DNA of 43,633 nucleotides from a bacterium (GTDB lineage Bacteria; Sysuimicrobiota; Sysuimicrobiia; Sysuimicrobiales; Segetimicrobiaceae): contig DASSXJ010000068.1 in the NCBI GenBank assembly GCA_035703895.1, positions 1 to 43,633 on the forward strand, read 5' to 3'. How positions within the stretch are numbered: position 1 is the stretch's first letter; every line of letters begins with the position of its first letter. The notes below the pieces were generated by a model that saw only the letters and a program-made list of their open reading frames with translations, searched no databases and was not told the DNA's origin. The translations under genes and the position numbers were made by a program. Positions 31,056 through 40,844 of this stretch are shown one piece after another.

Positions 31056-31484
31056 ATGCGGTTCATGATGTTGATGATCCCGAAGGGGTACGAGAAGGCC
31101 GAGCCGGGCACCACGCCCGACCCCAAGGCCGTGGCGGCGATGATGAAGTACAACGAATCCCTGCAGAAGGCCGGCGTGCTGCTCGCGCTCGACGGCCTCC
31201 ACCCGCCGTCGACGGGCTCGCGCGTGAGGTTCTCCGGAGGGAAGCCCACGGTGACCGACGGGCCCTTCACCGAGACGAAGGAGACGCTCGGCGGCTACTG
31301 GATGATTCAGGTGAAGTCGAAGGAAGAGGCGGTCGAATGGGCATCACGCTGCCCCGCTTCGGACAACGAAGTGATCGAGGTTCGCCAGGTGTTCGAGATG
31401 TCGGACTTCCCTGCCGATGTCCAGGAGGCCGCCGGCACGTTTCCTGAAATGCAGGCGAAGTCCGAACCGCGCAGGGGGGCGTAG
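31056..31484 (+). CDS. YCII-related (DGPF) protein
   Basis: 142 residues, MRFMMLMIPKGYEKAEPGTT at the start, then LDGLHPPSTGSRVRFSGG, TDGPFTETKETLGGYWMIQV with the DGPF motif, and EVIEVRQVFEMSDF. I chose the ATG at 31056 because AAGGAGGT sits 6 nt before it; the ATG at 31050 is too close. These ferredoxin-like proteins share the fold of YciI and are the standard genomic partner of ECF42; a His/Asp pair in YciI is suspected to be catalytic, but their substrate is unknown. First gene of a four-gene operon. Confidence 0.9.
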   Translation: MRFMMLMIPKGYEKAEPGTTPDPKAVAAMMKYNESLQKAGVLLALDGLHPPSTGSRVRFSGGKPTVTDGPFTETKETLGGYWMIQVKSKEEAVEWASRCPASDNEVIEVRQVFEMSDFPADVQEAAGTFPEMQAKSEPRRGA

Positions 31485-32596
<1,112 letters not shown>

Positions 32597-32600
<4 letters not shown>

Positions 32601-32893
32601 TCCGGGTCGCGTTGCCGGCCCATCTGCGGAAGCTGGCGCAGGTCGACGGAGAGGTAGGACTCGAACTCGACGGTCTGGTGACGCAGCGTTCGGTCCTCGA
32701 CGCCCTCGAGGCCCGCTATCCGGTGCTGCGCGGGACGATCCGCGACCACGTCACGCAGCAGCGCCGGCCGTTCTTGCGGTTCTTCGCCTGCGAGCAGGAT
32801 CTGTCCCACGAGCCGCCGGATACGCCGCTGCCCGACGCGGTCGCGAGGGGGACGGAGCCCTTTCTCGTCGTAGGGGCCATGGCCGGCGGCTAG
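32597..32893 (+). CDS. MoaD/ThiS-like ubiquitin-fold protein with C-terminal diglycine
   Basis: 98 residues from a GTG that overlaps the propeller stop. [20 protein letters not shown], then [20 protein letters not shown], and the end [10 protein letters not shown]: the beta-grasp order and the terminal Gly-Gly are those of MoaD, ThiS and other sulfur-carrier or modifier proteins. In that family the terminal Gly is adenylated by an E1-like enzyme and carries sulfur or forms conjugates. No E1, MoaE or JAB protease gene is in the window, so its target and partner are unknown. Confidence 0.8.
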
Positions 32894-32917
32894 ACCGGCT
32901 CGAATGGAGGCAACCAC

Positions 32918-33274
32918 ATGAAATATTTGCTGCTGGTGTACGGTGATGAGCAGGCCTCGGATGAAGCCGAGAAGGAGCAGTGCCGCGAGGAGTCCGCGCA
33001 GTTGGTGCATCAGATCAGGTCAACCGGGAAGTATCTCGCCGCCGCCCCGCTGCACCCTGTGTCGACGGCGACCAGCGTCCGGGTGCGCGAGGGCAAACGG
33101 CTGGTGACCGACGGTCCGTTCGCGGAGACGCGCGAACAGTTGGGCGGCTACTTCTTGGTCGACGCCCGGAACCTCGACGAGGCGATCGACATCGCCGGAC
33201 GGATTCCAGGCGCGCGGCTCGGGACTGTTGAAATTCGACCGCTGATGGAGATGCCCGGCCTGTCTTCGCATTAG
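32918..33274 (+). CDS. Second YCII-related (DGPF) protein
   Basis: 118 residues: MKYLLLVYGDEQASDEAEKE, then GKYLAAAPLHPVSTATSVRV, VTDGPFAETREQLGGYFLVD and GTVEIRPLMEMPG. It has a proper GGAGG before the ATG at 32918 and lies 24 bp behind the ubiquitin-like gene. It is a paralogue of the first YCII gene, with the DGPF motif kept. Probably the last gene of the ECF42-controlled operon, since an MFS gene without strong ribosome site follows 57 bp later. Confidence 0.88.
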   Translation: MKYLLLVYGDEQASDEAEKEQCREESAQLVHQIRSTGKYLAAAPLHPVSTATSVRVREGKRLVTDGPFAETREQLGGYFLVDARNLDEAIDIAGRIPGARLGTVEIRPLMEMPGLSSH

Positions 33275-33331
33275 AGAGGTTCCGAAAGGCCGCACCAGGC
33301 CCGAGATGCGCTCAGCCGGCAACGTCGGCCA

Positions 33332-34591
33332 GTGACGGGGGACGAGTGGTGGCGACCCCTACCTCGGGGTTTCTCCGCCGATGCCCTGCGGGTGCTCGCC
33401 GGCAGGAGCGTGCGGGCGTTTGGGGATGGGTTCGTCTCTTTGTTGCTGCCGATTTACCTGCTCCGGCTCGGCTTCAGCCCGTTGGCCATCGGTTCGATCA
33501 TTACCGGCACGCTGCTTGGGTCCGCCTTACTCACTCTCACATTAGGGTTGATCGCCCATCGGTATTCCCGGCGGTGGATGTTACTCGGCGCCTGCCTGCT
33601 GATGGCGGCGACTGGGATGGGCTTCGCGCTTACCCGCGAGTACTGGCCCATTCTGATCGTTGCTTTTGTCGGTACCATGAACCCTTCGGCCGGCGATGTG
33701 AGCGTCTTCCTGCCGCTCGAACACACCGTGCTGGCCGAGACGGTCGAGCCGCGGCGGCGGACGGCGCTGTTTGCGCGCTACAGCCTGGCCGGGACACTCG
33801 TGGCGGCGATGGGAACGCTGGCCGCGGCGATCCCCGACCTTGTCGCGGCCCGCGTTGGAATCAGCCGGGTCGCCGCCGTGCAGTTCACGTTCTGGGTGTA
33901 CGGCGCGCTCGGTCTCGTGGCGTTCCTCCTGTATCGCCCGCTGTCGGCGGCCGTCGAGGCGCCGTCTCGGCCCGAGGCCCCGCGGCCGGCGTTGGGACAA
34001 TCGAAACAGGTCATCTACAGCCTCGCCGCGCTGTTCAGCATCGATGCGTTCGGAGGCGGATTCTTCGTCCAGTCGCTGCTCGCGCTCTGGCTCTTCCAAG
34101 CGTTCCATCTCTCCGTGGCGACGGCCTCGTCGATCCTGTTCTGGAGCAGCGTGTGTTCCGCACTCTCGTTTCTGGTGGCTGTGCCGATCTCCGAGCGGAT
34201 CGGTCTGATCAATACGATGGTGTTCACACACCTGCCGTCGAACATCTTTCTGATCCTGGTCCCGTTTGCGCCCAACCTCGCCACGGCGATTGGCCTGCTG
34301 CTGGCCCGCAACGCGCTTTCGCAAATGGATGTGCCCACGCGCACATCCTATGTCATGGCGGTGGTAACACCCGAGGAACGCCCCGCCGCGGCAAGCATTA
34401 CCGCCGTGCCCAGAAGCCTCGCCACGGCCGCGAGCCCGATCCTCGCAGGATACCTGCTCACGCTCTCGACCTTCGGCTGGCCGCTGCTCATCGGCGGCGC
34501 GCTGAAAGGAATATACGATGTGCTGCTGCTGATCAAGTTCCGAGGAGTTCGCGCCGCGGAGGAACGTCCCGCCACGGGCCCGCTTCTATGA
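33332..34591 (+). CDS. MFS transporter
   Basis: 419 residues, about 12 helices. DGFVSLLLPIYLLRLGFSPL opens the first pair, and IAHRYSRRWMLLGACLLMAA carries a weak loop 2-3 motif. LARNALSQMDVPTRTSYVMA and AVVTPEERPAAASI lie in the C-terminal half. The GTG start at 33332 lacks a strong ribosome site, so the start is uncertain. Likely a drug or metabolite exporter; it may be read through from the YCII operon. Convergent with the phosphatase-fold gene, 22 bp apart. Confidence 0.8.
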   Translation: MTGDEWWRPLPRGFSADALRVLAGRSVRAFGDGFVSLLLPIYLLRLGFSPLAIGSIITGTLLGSALLTLTLGLIAHRYSRRWMLLGACLLMAATGMGFALTREYWPILIVAFVGTMNPSAGDVSVFLPLEHTVLAETVEPRRRTALFARYSLAGTLVAAMGTLAAAIPDLVAARVGISRVAAVQFTFWVYGALGLVAFLLYRPLSAAVEAPSRPEAPRPALGQSKQVIYSLAALFSIDAFGGGFFVQSLLALWLFQAFHLSVATASSILFWSSVCSALSFLVAVPISERIGLINTMVFTHLPSNIFLILVPFAPNLATAIGLLLARNALSQMDVPTRTSYVMAVVTPEERPAAASITAVPRSLATAASPILAGYLLTLSTFGWPLLIGGALKGIYDVLLLIKFRGVRAAEERPATGPLL

Positions 34592-34612
34592 TAGGTCGTG
34601 AGATCCCGCCGC

Positions 34613-36124
34613 TTACCGGGACGACGCCGCTACGGTGCCGAGGCCGGGCAAGACAGGAGTCTTCTCCATCTGCACCGCGCGCAGCGCGCGCGGGTCCAAC
34701 TTCAACGCGTCCAGGATCGTCGGCGCGACCTGAGCCGTCCGCACTGGAGCCGGCGACACCCGCGGCTCCAACCCGGGGATCGAGACCAGGAGGGCGACGT
34801 GCGTGTCATCGTCGGAGAACCCCCCGTGCTCGGCGATCTTGGTCGCCGTCAAGCTCGCGTAGATCACTCCCACCGTCGGCTGCACGATAATGTCCGGTGT
34901 GCGCGAATCGGCCGCGTGGGTGTCGAACATCCGGACCAGCCCGTCACCGGCGATGACCGCGTCGATGCCCGCGAACCGCTGGGTGGCCCGGAGCGCCGCG
35001 GCGACGGATGCGGTCTTGGCCCGGTCGCGCAGCCACAGCAGGGACACGCTGTCCTGGGTGGCGTGCGCAAGGAGATCATGTTGCACGGTGTTGACGATCT
35101 TTGGGATCATCCCCTTGTCAACGACCTGTCTCCGCGTCGGATCGATCGGGGACTGACCGTGCTTCGCGGTGATCACGATGAGGGTGGACGCCAGGAGATT
35201 CCGCGCGCGCAGCTCGCCGACGAACTGGCCGATGGAACGATCGGTATGCCGGAGCGCCTCGAGCAGCATCGCGCCGGGGGTGGCGCCGGCATCGCGGTAG
35301 CCGCCGCCCGGCAGTTTTTGGGCCACGCTCACCGCTTGGAAATTCATGCCGAACAGGACGGGGACCGGGACCGCCGTGACGCCCGCGTGATCCTTGCCCT
35401 GGATCTCGTTGAGGACGGCCCGGACCTTGAGGTCGTCGTTGGCCTCGGCGTCCTGGACCGTGCCCGTCGCCCTCCCTTTGTCCGCGGCGATCTCGGGGGT
35501 GTAGAGATCGTCGACGCCTTGCCCGGAGGGGCCGCGCACGATGTCGTACGAGAGGTGCTTGTCGGCCCAGGCGGTGCGGCGCTCCGGCGACCGCACAACT
35601 TCGAAGATCGTGTTGACCCGGAGGTAGTCATGCGGGAAGACCGCCGCGCACCCCCGCCGTGGGTCGCGGGTGAGGCGGGCCGGATCGATGCCCCCGCCAC
35701 CGTCGATGGCATCAGGATTTTTGTCGATGGACTCGTCGAACGCCACCTCCACCCCGGTCGTGCTGCAGTTGGAGCCCGGCGCGGACAGGCCTCGATCGTA
35801 ACTCACGTCGTACCACACGCCCGTGGCGGCAGGGGACCCGCCCGTGAGGATGGCCACCAGGCCGGGAAAGGAATCCGACGGAAGGGCAGACGTCGCCGCA
35901 GCGTAGGTGACCCCCGCGCGGCTGAGCTCGGCGAGCGTCGAGTCCGGGGCGCCTTTAATGAAGCCGGTGAGGTCCACGGCGTGCAGCCCGTCAACGCTCA
36001 GCAGCAGCACCCGCTGAACGGAGAACGCCGTGCCGGCGGGCCCCGACAACGCGGCGGGCGCCACCAACGAACCGGCCGTGCCACATGCGACCAAGGCAAG
36101 CCACAACCGTGCCGAACGCATCAT
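34613..36124 (-). CDS. Alkaline-phosphatase-superfamily hydrolase (phosphodiesterase type), secreted
   Basis: 503 residues. Signal peptide MMRSARLWLALVACGTAGSL, then RVLLLSVDGLHAVDLTGFIK, with the first metal-binding Asp. ATSALPSDSFPGLVAILTGG holds the nucleophile, expected Ser/Thr within SDSFPG, as in nucleotide pyrophosphatase/phosphodiesterases. Further: VIITAKHGQSPIDPTRRQV-like metal site (written here as ITAKHGQSPID) and EHGGFSDDDTHVALLVS near the C-terminus with metal-binding Asp/His. The ATG at 36124 is preceded by GGAGGAATC. Exported enzyme that cleaves phosphate esters or diesters; substrate unknown. Confidence 0.83.
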   Translation of the reverse strand: MMRSARLWLALVACGTAGSLVAPAALSGPAGTAFSVQRVLLLSVDGLHAVDLTGFIKGAPDSTLAELSRAGVTYAAATSALPSDSFPGLVAILTGGSPAATGVWYDVSYDRGLSAPGSNCSTTGVEVAFDESIDKNPDAIDGGGGIDPARLTRDPRRGCAAVFPHDYLRVNTIFEVVRSPERRTAWADKHLSYDIVRGPSGQGVDDLYTPEIAADKGRATGTVQDAEANDDLKVRAVLNEIQGKDHAGVTAVPVPVLFGMNFQAVSVAQKLPGGGYRDAGATPGAMLLEALRHTDRSIGQFVGELRARNLLASTLIVITAKHGQSPIDPTRRQVVDKGMIPKIVNTVQHDLLAHATQDSVSLLWLRDRAKTASVAAALRATQRFAGIDAVIAGDGLVRMFDTHAADSRTPDIIVQPTVGVIYASLTATKIAEHGGFSDDDTHVALLVSIPGLEPRVSPAPVRTAQVAPTILDALKLDPRALRAVQMEKTPVLPGLGTVAASSR

Positions 36125-36202
36125 CGGGTGATTCCTCCGATCGGGGGGATGGGGGTCAGGCCACCACTGTAGCAGAAACGGCGATGGTGCAGGTTAGGCG
36201 GA

Positions 36203-36276
36203 GGTGAAAATCGGCTGAAATCTTCACCAGGCCTTAACGCCGCCATAACGCAGGTGAATGAGTACTCGCGAAGTAC
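36203..36276. promoter_or_regulatory. Two inverted repeats between divergent genes
   Basis: GGTGAA (36203-36208) pairs with TTCACC (36223-36228), and GTACT (36262-36266) pairs with AGTAC (36272-36276) around CGCGA. They lie in the shared upstream region of the hydrolase (minus) and sthA (plus). They could be operators, but no clear -10/-35 pair accompanies them. Confidence 0.35.
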
Positions 36277-36311
36277 CGCTAATGTCGGACGACGCGTAGG
36301 AGGAGGACGGG

Positions 36312-37691
36312 GTGCGGGAGTACGATCTCGTCGTCATCGGGAGTGGGCCGGCCGGCCAAAAAGCCGCGATCGCGGCCTCCAAGCTCGGCAAGCAGGTGGC
36401 GATCGTCGAGCGAAATCCCGACGTGGGCGGCATTTGCATCCACCAGGGCACGATCCCCAGCAAGGCCCTGCGCGAGGTGGTCTCGTACCTGTCGGGGGTG
36501 CGCCAGCGCCAGGTCTACGGGGCTGCCTACCGCGTCAAAGAGAAGATCACCATCCAGGACCTCACCTTCCGCACCCAGCGCGTGATCGAGGCCGAGGTGA
36601 ATGTCGTCAGGGATCAATTGATTCGCAACTCCGTCGACATCGAGTCCGGAACCGCTTCGCTGCTCGATCCGCACCGGGTCGCGGTGACCACGCCCGACTC
36701 GACGGTGGCGCTGACCGCGGACAAGATCATCATTGCCGTCGGCACGGTGCCGGATCGCCCGGCCGGCATCGAGTTCGACGACCGCCGGGTCATCGATAGC
36801 GACGGACTCCTCAACCTGACGGACGTTCCGCGGACCATGACCTTCGTGGGGGCCGGCGTCGTCGGGGTCGAGTACGCCACGATCTTCCAGGTGCTCGGCG
36901 TACGGGTGACGCTCATCGACGGCCGGGAGCGTCCGCTGGACTTTGTGGACCACGAGATCGAGGACGCGCTCTACTATCACATGCGCGACCAGGGGGTCAC
37001 CCTGCGGTTCGGCGAGCGTGTGTCCAGGGTCGCGCCGAGCGCCGACGGGCGGGTGCTCGTGTCGTTGGAGAGCGGCAAGAGCCTGACCACGGACTCGCTC
37101 ATGTTCTCCGCGGGGCGGGTGGGGGCGACCGAAAACCTGAACTTAGAAGAGGTGGGGATCCGCACGGACCACCGCGGCCGCATCAAGGTGGACGAGATGT
37201 ACCGCACAGATGTCGAAAACATCTATGCGGTCGGCGACGTCATCGGGTTCCCCAACCTCGCCTCGACGTCGATGGAACAGGGACGGATCGCCGCGATGCA
37301 TGCATTCGGCATCGACGCGCCCCGGATGTCGTCGCGGCTCCCCTATGGGATGTATACGATCCCGGAGATTGCCATGATCGGCCCCACCGAGCAGGAGTTG
37401 ACGAAGAGCGCGGTGCCCTACGAAGTCGGCGTGGCACCTTTCCGGGAGCTCTCCCGCGTGCAGATCAGCGGCGGCCGGGGCGGTATGCTCAAGCTCCTGT
37501 TCCATCGCGAGGCGCTCAAGCTGCTGGCGGTGCACATCATCGGCCAGAACGCCACCGAGCTGGTGCACATCGGCCAGGCTATCATCGACCACGGAGGGAC
37601 GATCGAATATCTGCGCGACGCCGTCTTCAACTATCCGACCCTGGCCGAGGCCTACAAGGCCGCGGCGCTGAACGGATTGAACAGGTTGTGA
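36312..37691 (+). CDS. sthA: Soluble pyridine nucleotide transhydrogenase
   Basis: 459 residues: DLVVIGSGPAGQKAAIAASK (FAD), GGICIHQGTIPSKALREVV, where the second active-site Cys of disulfide reductases is replaced by Thr, as in SthA. Then MTFVGAGVVGVEYATIFQVL (NAD), ENIYAVGDVIGFPNLASTSM and a dimerisation domain with LAVHIIGQNATELVHIGQAI. The enzyme passes hydride between NADPH and NAD. GTG start with GGAGGAGG just upstream. Convergent with the Gfo/Idh/MocA gene, 10 bp apart. Confidence 0.92.
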   Translation: MREYDLVVIGSGPAGQKAAIAASKLGKQVAIVERNPDVGGICIHQGTIPSKALREVVSYLSGVRQRQVYGAAYRVKEKITIQDLTFRTQRVIEAEVNVVRDQLIRNSVDIESGTASLLDPHRVAVTTPDSTVALTADKIIIAVGTVPDRPAGIEFDDRRVIDSDGLLNLTDVPRTMTFVGAGVVGVEYATIFQVLGVRVTLIDGRERPLDFVDHEIEDALYYHMRDQGVTLRFGERVSRVAPSADGRVLVSLESGKSLTTDSLMFSAGRVGATENLNLEEVGIRTDHRGRIKVDEMYRTDVENIYAVGDVIGFPNLASTSMEQGRIAAMHAFGIDAPRMSSRLPYGMYTIPEIAMIGPTEQELTKSAVPYEVGVAPFRELSRVQISGGRGGMLKLLFHREALKLLAVHIIGQNATELVHIGQAIIDHGGTIEYLRDAVFNYPTLAEAYKAAALNGLNRL

Positions 37692-37701
37692 CGCCCGGCA
37701 T

Positions 37702-38904
37702 TCATCGGCGCACGTGCGGCCGCAGATCGACGGCGCGGCCCTGCTCGGCGGACAGATACGCTCCATAGCAGACCACGGTGACGTCGCGGGCCAGCATCGC
37801 CCCGCTCACCGGTTCGCGGTCCGACGCCACGGCCTCGCAGAAGTCCTGCAGCTCCTGCGGAAACCCGTTCATCCAGTGTTCGTCCCCGCTGGTGAACTGC
37901 CAGCCCGAGGCCGTCTCCACCTTTTCGCGAATGTACTCGCCCCCGTAGAGGCCGTCGCGCGGGGCGTAGGCGACGACGCTCGTGTTGGGGACGTTATTGG
38001 CGTGGACGACGGCCTGGCTGCCGTAGATCGAGAGCACATTCTGAATACCCCCGAGGACGATGTCGGACGCCGTGATCTGGGCGACGGTGCCGTCGTCAAA
38101 CGTGAGGAACAGTGCGCCCCAATCCTCCGAATCGACCCAGCCTTCCCGGATGAATTTCTCCGTGTCGGCGAGGAAGCCGCGGGTCTGCGTCAGCCGGGCC
38201 ACACACGCCGTGACGCTCGCCGGCCGGATAGGCTCGCCGTACTTCCGGCGCCCTTCGTCGTATTTGAGCTGCAGCGCGGCGCCGAGCGGGTGACACCCCT
38301 TGTTGATCAGGCTCCCCCCTCCGCTGTACCGCCACTGCCGCGCGTAATCGGAGTGGGTGCCGCTGTGCGACTCCTCGCCGACGATCCGGAGGATCGCCCC
38401 CCCGGTCCGGTCCACGAGCCGGGCCGCCTTCCGGATGTTCGGGCTGTACACCCAGTTCTCGGCGTAGTGGAGCCGGACCCCGGCGCGCCGCAGGGCGTCC
38501 AGCGCGCGGTCGGCGCTCTCGAGCGCGCCCGCGAGCATCTCGGCCCGCGCGAACCGGTTCCCGACCAGAGGCTCACCGTCTCCGAAGAACCCCGTGAACG
38601 GCTTCTCGCAGATGACGGCCTTCCCGGCCTCGGCGCAGCGGAGGATAAAGGGGACGTGCTGGTAGTTGGAAATGCACAGATCGACGAGATTGATCTGCGG
38701 ATCGGCGAGCAGCTCGTCCACGCCGCGGTACGCCCGCTCGAGTCCGTGCTTTTCCGCGAACTGCCGGCTGCGCTCCGGGTTGCGGGAGGCGACTCCCGCG
38801 ATCCGCAGATCCACGCCGTGGACGTGCGCGTAGTTTTCCATGTGGAGATTCGCGGCGAAGCCGGCGCCGATGATGCCAATCGTGACGTTCCGATCTCCAG
38901 GCAC
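37702..38904 (-). CDS. Gfo/Idh/MocA family oxidoreductase
   Basis: 400 residues: TIGIIGAGFAANLHMENYAH (Rossmann GxGxxA), then AGVASRNPERSRQFAEKHGL, AEAGKAVICEKPFTGFFGDG with the EKP motif, and a C-terminal GFO domain with GGGSLINKGCHPLGAALQLK, where His is the expected acid. Enzymes of this family oxidise or isomerise sugars and cyclitols with NAD(P). GTG start with AGGAGGGAA. It is the last of four codirectional genes behind a binding protein and two permeases, 13 bp after DppC, so the transported compound is likely a sugar or polyol. Confidence 0.9.
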   Translation of the reverse strand: MPGDRNVTIGIIGAGFAANLHMENYAHVHGVDLRIAGVASRNPERSRQFAEKHGLERAYRGVDELLADPQINLVDLCISNYQHVPFILRCAEAGKAVICEKPFTGFFGDGEPLVGNRFARAEMLAGALESADRALDALRRAGVRLHYAENWVYSPNIRKAARLVDRTGGAILRIVGEESHSGTHSDYARQWRYSGGGSLINKGCHPLGAALQLKYDEGRRKYGEPIRPASVTACVARLTQTRGFLADTEKFIREGWVDSEDWGALFLTFDDGTVAQITASDIVLGGIQNVLSIYGSQAVVHANNVPNTSVVAYAPRDGLYGGEYIREKVETASGWQFTSGDEHWMNGFPQELQDFCEAVASDREPVSGAMLARDVTVVCYGAYLSAEQGRAVDLRPHVRR

Positions 38905-38917
38905 AGGCCGTTCCCTC

Positions 38918-39838
38918 CTATCGATTGTGCCGGTACGGGTCCAGCAGATCGCGCAGGCCGTCGCCGACCAGATTGAGCGAAAAGACGAGCACCACGATCG
39001 AGACGCCGGGGAAGAACGCGTACCAGGGCGACTGAAAGAGGTAGTCGCGGGCGCTCGACAACATCACGCCCCACTCCGGTGTTGGCGGCTGCGCTCCCAG
39101 CCCAAGGAAACTGAGGGAGGCTTCGTAGAGGACGGCGTAGGCAAACCCGAGGGACACCAGGACCGTCAGCGGGCCGATCAGGTTGGGCAGCAGTGTGCGA
39201 ACGATAATGTAGGGTGTGGAGGCGCCCACGGCGTGGGCCGCGGCCACATACTCGAACTCTCGTTCCCGGAGGATGGCGGAGCGGGAGACCCGCGCGAAGT
39301 TGGGCAGGGAGGCCAGCGCGATGGCCACAACGACGCTCGGCTCCCCAGGACCGAGCACGCTGACGATCGCGATACCGAGGAGCACTACCGGAAAGGCGAA
39401 GAAGATGTCGGTGATCCGCCCGGTGATGGTATCGTACACGCCCCCAAAGTAGCCCGCCGTGAGGCCGATCGTGCTCCCGATGAGGACCGCGAGCAGCACG
39501 GCGGCGCCGCTTGCCAGCAGCGTCAATCGGGCCCCGAAGAACACCCGGCTCAGAATGTCGCGCCCGAACTCGTCGGTGCCGAACGGATGCGAGCCCGACG
39601 GCGGCTGGAGCGTGGCGGCCATATTCTGCCGGTCGGGTGCGTAGGGAGAGATCGCCGCGGCCGCCAGCGCGACCACGCACAGCGCCAGCACAACCCCCAG
39701 ACCGACCAACAAGGTCCCCCGCTTGCCCGCCCACCGAGCGGCCCGCCGGAGCGACGAGGTCGCGATCGGCCGGCTGGTGACGCGGGCCCCCCCGACGTAC
39801 TCCATGCGGGCGGCGCGGTCGGGCTCGACTGCTCCCAT
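38918..39838 (-). CDS. ABC transporter permease, DppC type
   Basis: 306 residues from ATG 39838: first helix about 43-63, then HPFGTDEFGRDILSRVFFGA, five further helices, EAA-type loop EYVAAAHAVGASTPYIIVRT, LSFLGLGAQPPTPEWGVMLS and GDGLRDLLDPYRHNR at the end. It starts 7 bp after the DppB stop. Channel half of the importer with the neighbouring DppB and binding protein. The longer frame from 39931 overlaps DppB and was dropped. Confidence 0.9.
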   Translation of the reverse strand: MGAVEPDRAARMEYVGGARVTSRPIATSSLRRAARWAGKRGTLLVGLGVVLALCVVALAAAAISPYAPDRQNMAATLQPPSGSHPFGTDEFGRDILSRVFFGARLTLLASGAAVLLAVLIGSTIGLTAGYFGGVYDTITGRITDIFFAFPVVLLGIAIVSVLGPGEPSVVVAIALASLPNFARVSRSAILREREFEYVAAAHAVGASTPYIIVRTLLPNLIGPLTVLVSLGFAYAVLYEASLSFLGLGAQPPTPEWGVMLSSARDYLFQSPWYAFFPGVSIVVLVFSLNLVGDGLRDLLDPYRHNR

Positions 39839-39845
39839 GCGCAGG

Positions 39846-40808
39846 CTACCGCCAGCTCGTGGCCTGCCCGAGCCGGACTCGCGGATCGAGCACCGGGTAG
39901 AGGAGATCAACGACGAGATTGACCAGCACAAACGCCGCGGCGATCAACAGGATAATCCCCACGGCGACCTGGTAATCGCGGTTCAGGATTGCGTTCAGCA
40001 CCAACCGGCCTACCCCCGGCAGGGCAAAGACGGACTCCGTGATGACCGTACCGCCCAGCAGATACCCCATCTGCACTCCTAAGACGGTCATGAACGGAAT
40101 CAACGCGTTGCGCATCGCATGGCGCACCAGCACCATCGCGGCGGCCAGGCCTTTGGCGCGCGCGGTGCGGATGTAATCCGCGTTGAGCACGTCCAGCATG
40201 CCCGCCCGCAGGTAGCGCATCAGCTGGGTCGAGGCGAACGTCCCAAGCGCAATCGCGGGGAGGATCATGCTGCGAATGTTCGCGGGCAGGCCCTGAGAGA
40301 GGGGGGTGAAGCCGCCGGCCGGCAGCCACCGCAGCTCCGCGCCGAACACGTAGATCAACATGATCCCGAGCCAGAAGCCGGGGATGGACAGCCCGATGAA
40401 CCCGACCGCCGTCGCCCCCAGATCGAACCAGGACCTGGGCCGGACGGCGGAGATGATCCCGGTCGGGACGGCGATCGCGACGGCGATGACGAGCGCGAGC
40501 AGCGCCAGCTCCAAGGTGACCGGAAACGCGCGCCCCACGAGTCGCAGGACGGTCTGGTGACTGAAGTAGGATTCGCCCAGGTTGCCCCGGGCGATGTTTC
40601 CCATCCAGACGCCGTACCGAACGTAGATGGGCTGGTCCAACCCCCACTGATGGCGGAGGCTGGCCACCACCTCGGGTGGGGCCTCGGCGCCCGCCAGCAC
40701 CTGGGCCGGGTCGCCGGGGATGAAGTAGGTGACGAGAAACACCAGGACCGTGATGCCGAGGAGCGTGGGGACGACGCTCACGGCGCGCCAGATCAGGTAT
40801 CGAGCCAT
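39846..40808 (-). CDS. ABC transporter permease, DppB type
   Basis: 320 residues: MARYLIWRAVSVVPTLLGIT, then VTYFIPGDPAQVLAGAEAPP, RTARAKGLAAAMVLVRHAMR (ATPase-docking loop), GGTVITESVFALPGVGRLVL and LDPRVRLGQA at the end. Six hydrophobic segments. It follows the binding protein by 36 bp. Inner membrane; other half of the channel. No ATPase genes adjoin this operon. Confidence 0.9.
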   Translation of the reverse strand: MARYLIWRAVSVVPTLLGITVLVFLVTYFIPGDPAQVLAGAEAPPEVVASLRHQWGLDQPIYVRYGVWMGNIARGNLGESYFSHQTVLRLVGRAFPVTLELALLALVIAVAIAVPTGIISAVRPRSWFDLGATAVGFIGLSIPGFWLGIMLIYVFGAELRWLPAGGFTPLSQGLPANIRSMILPAIALGTFASTQLMRYLRAGMLDVLNADYIRTARAKGLAAAMVLVRHAMRNALIPFMTVLGVQMGYLLGGTVITESVFALPGVGRLVLNAILNRDYQVAVGIILLIAAAFVLVNLVVDLLYPVLDPRVRLGQATSWR

Positions 40809-40844
40809 CGCGGCGGGCTGCCTGCGGGTCGGGTTATCGTGGGC

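Noticed and set aside
33346-34890. 514-residue plus-strand frame overlapping the MFS gene
   Set aside because: Out-of-frame shadow rich in Arg/Pro/Gly, no domain, continues beyond the MFS stop into the next gene's antisense.
34598-36172. 524-residue plus-strand frame antisense to the phosphatase-fold gene
   Set aside because: No recognisable motif; the minus-strand frame has signal peptide and metal-site motifs.
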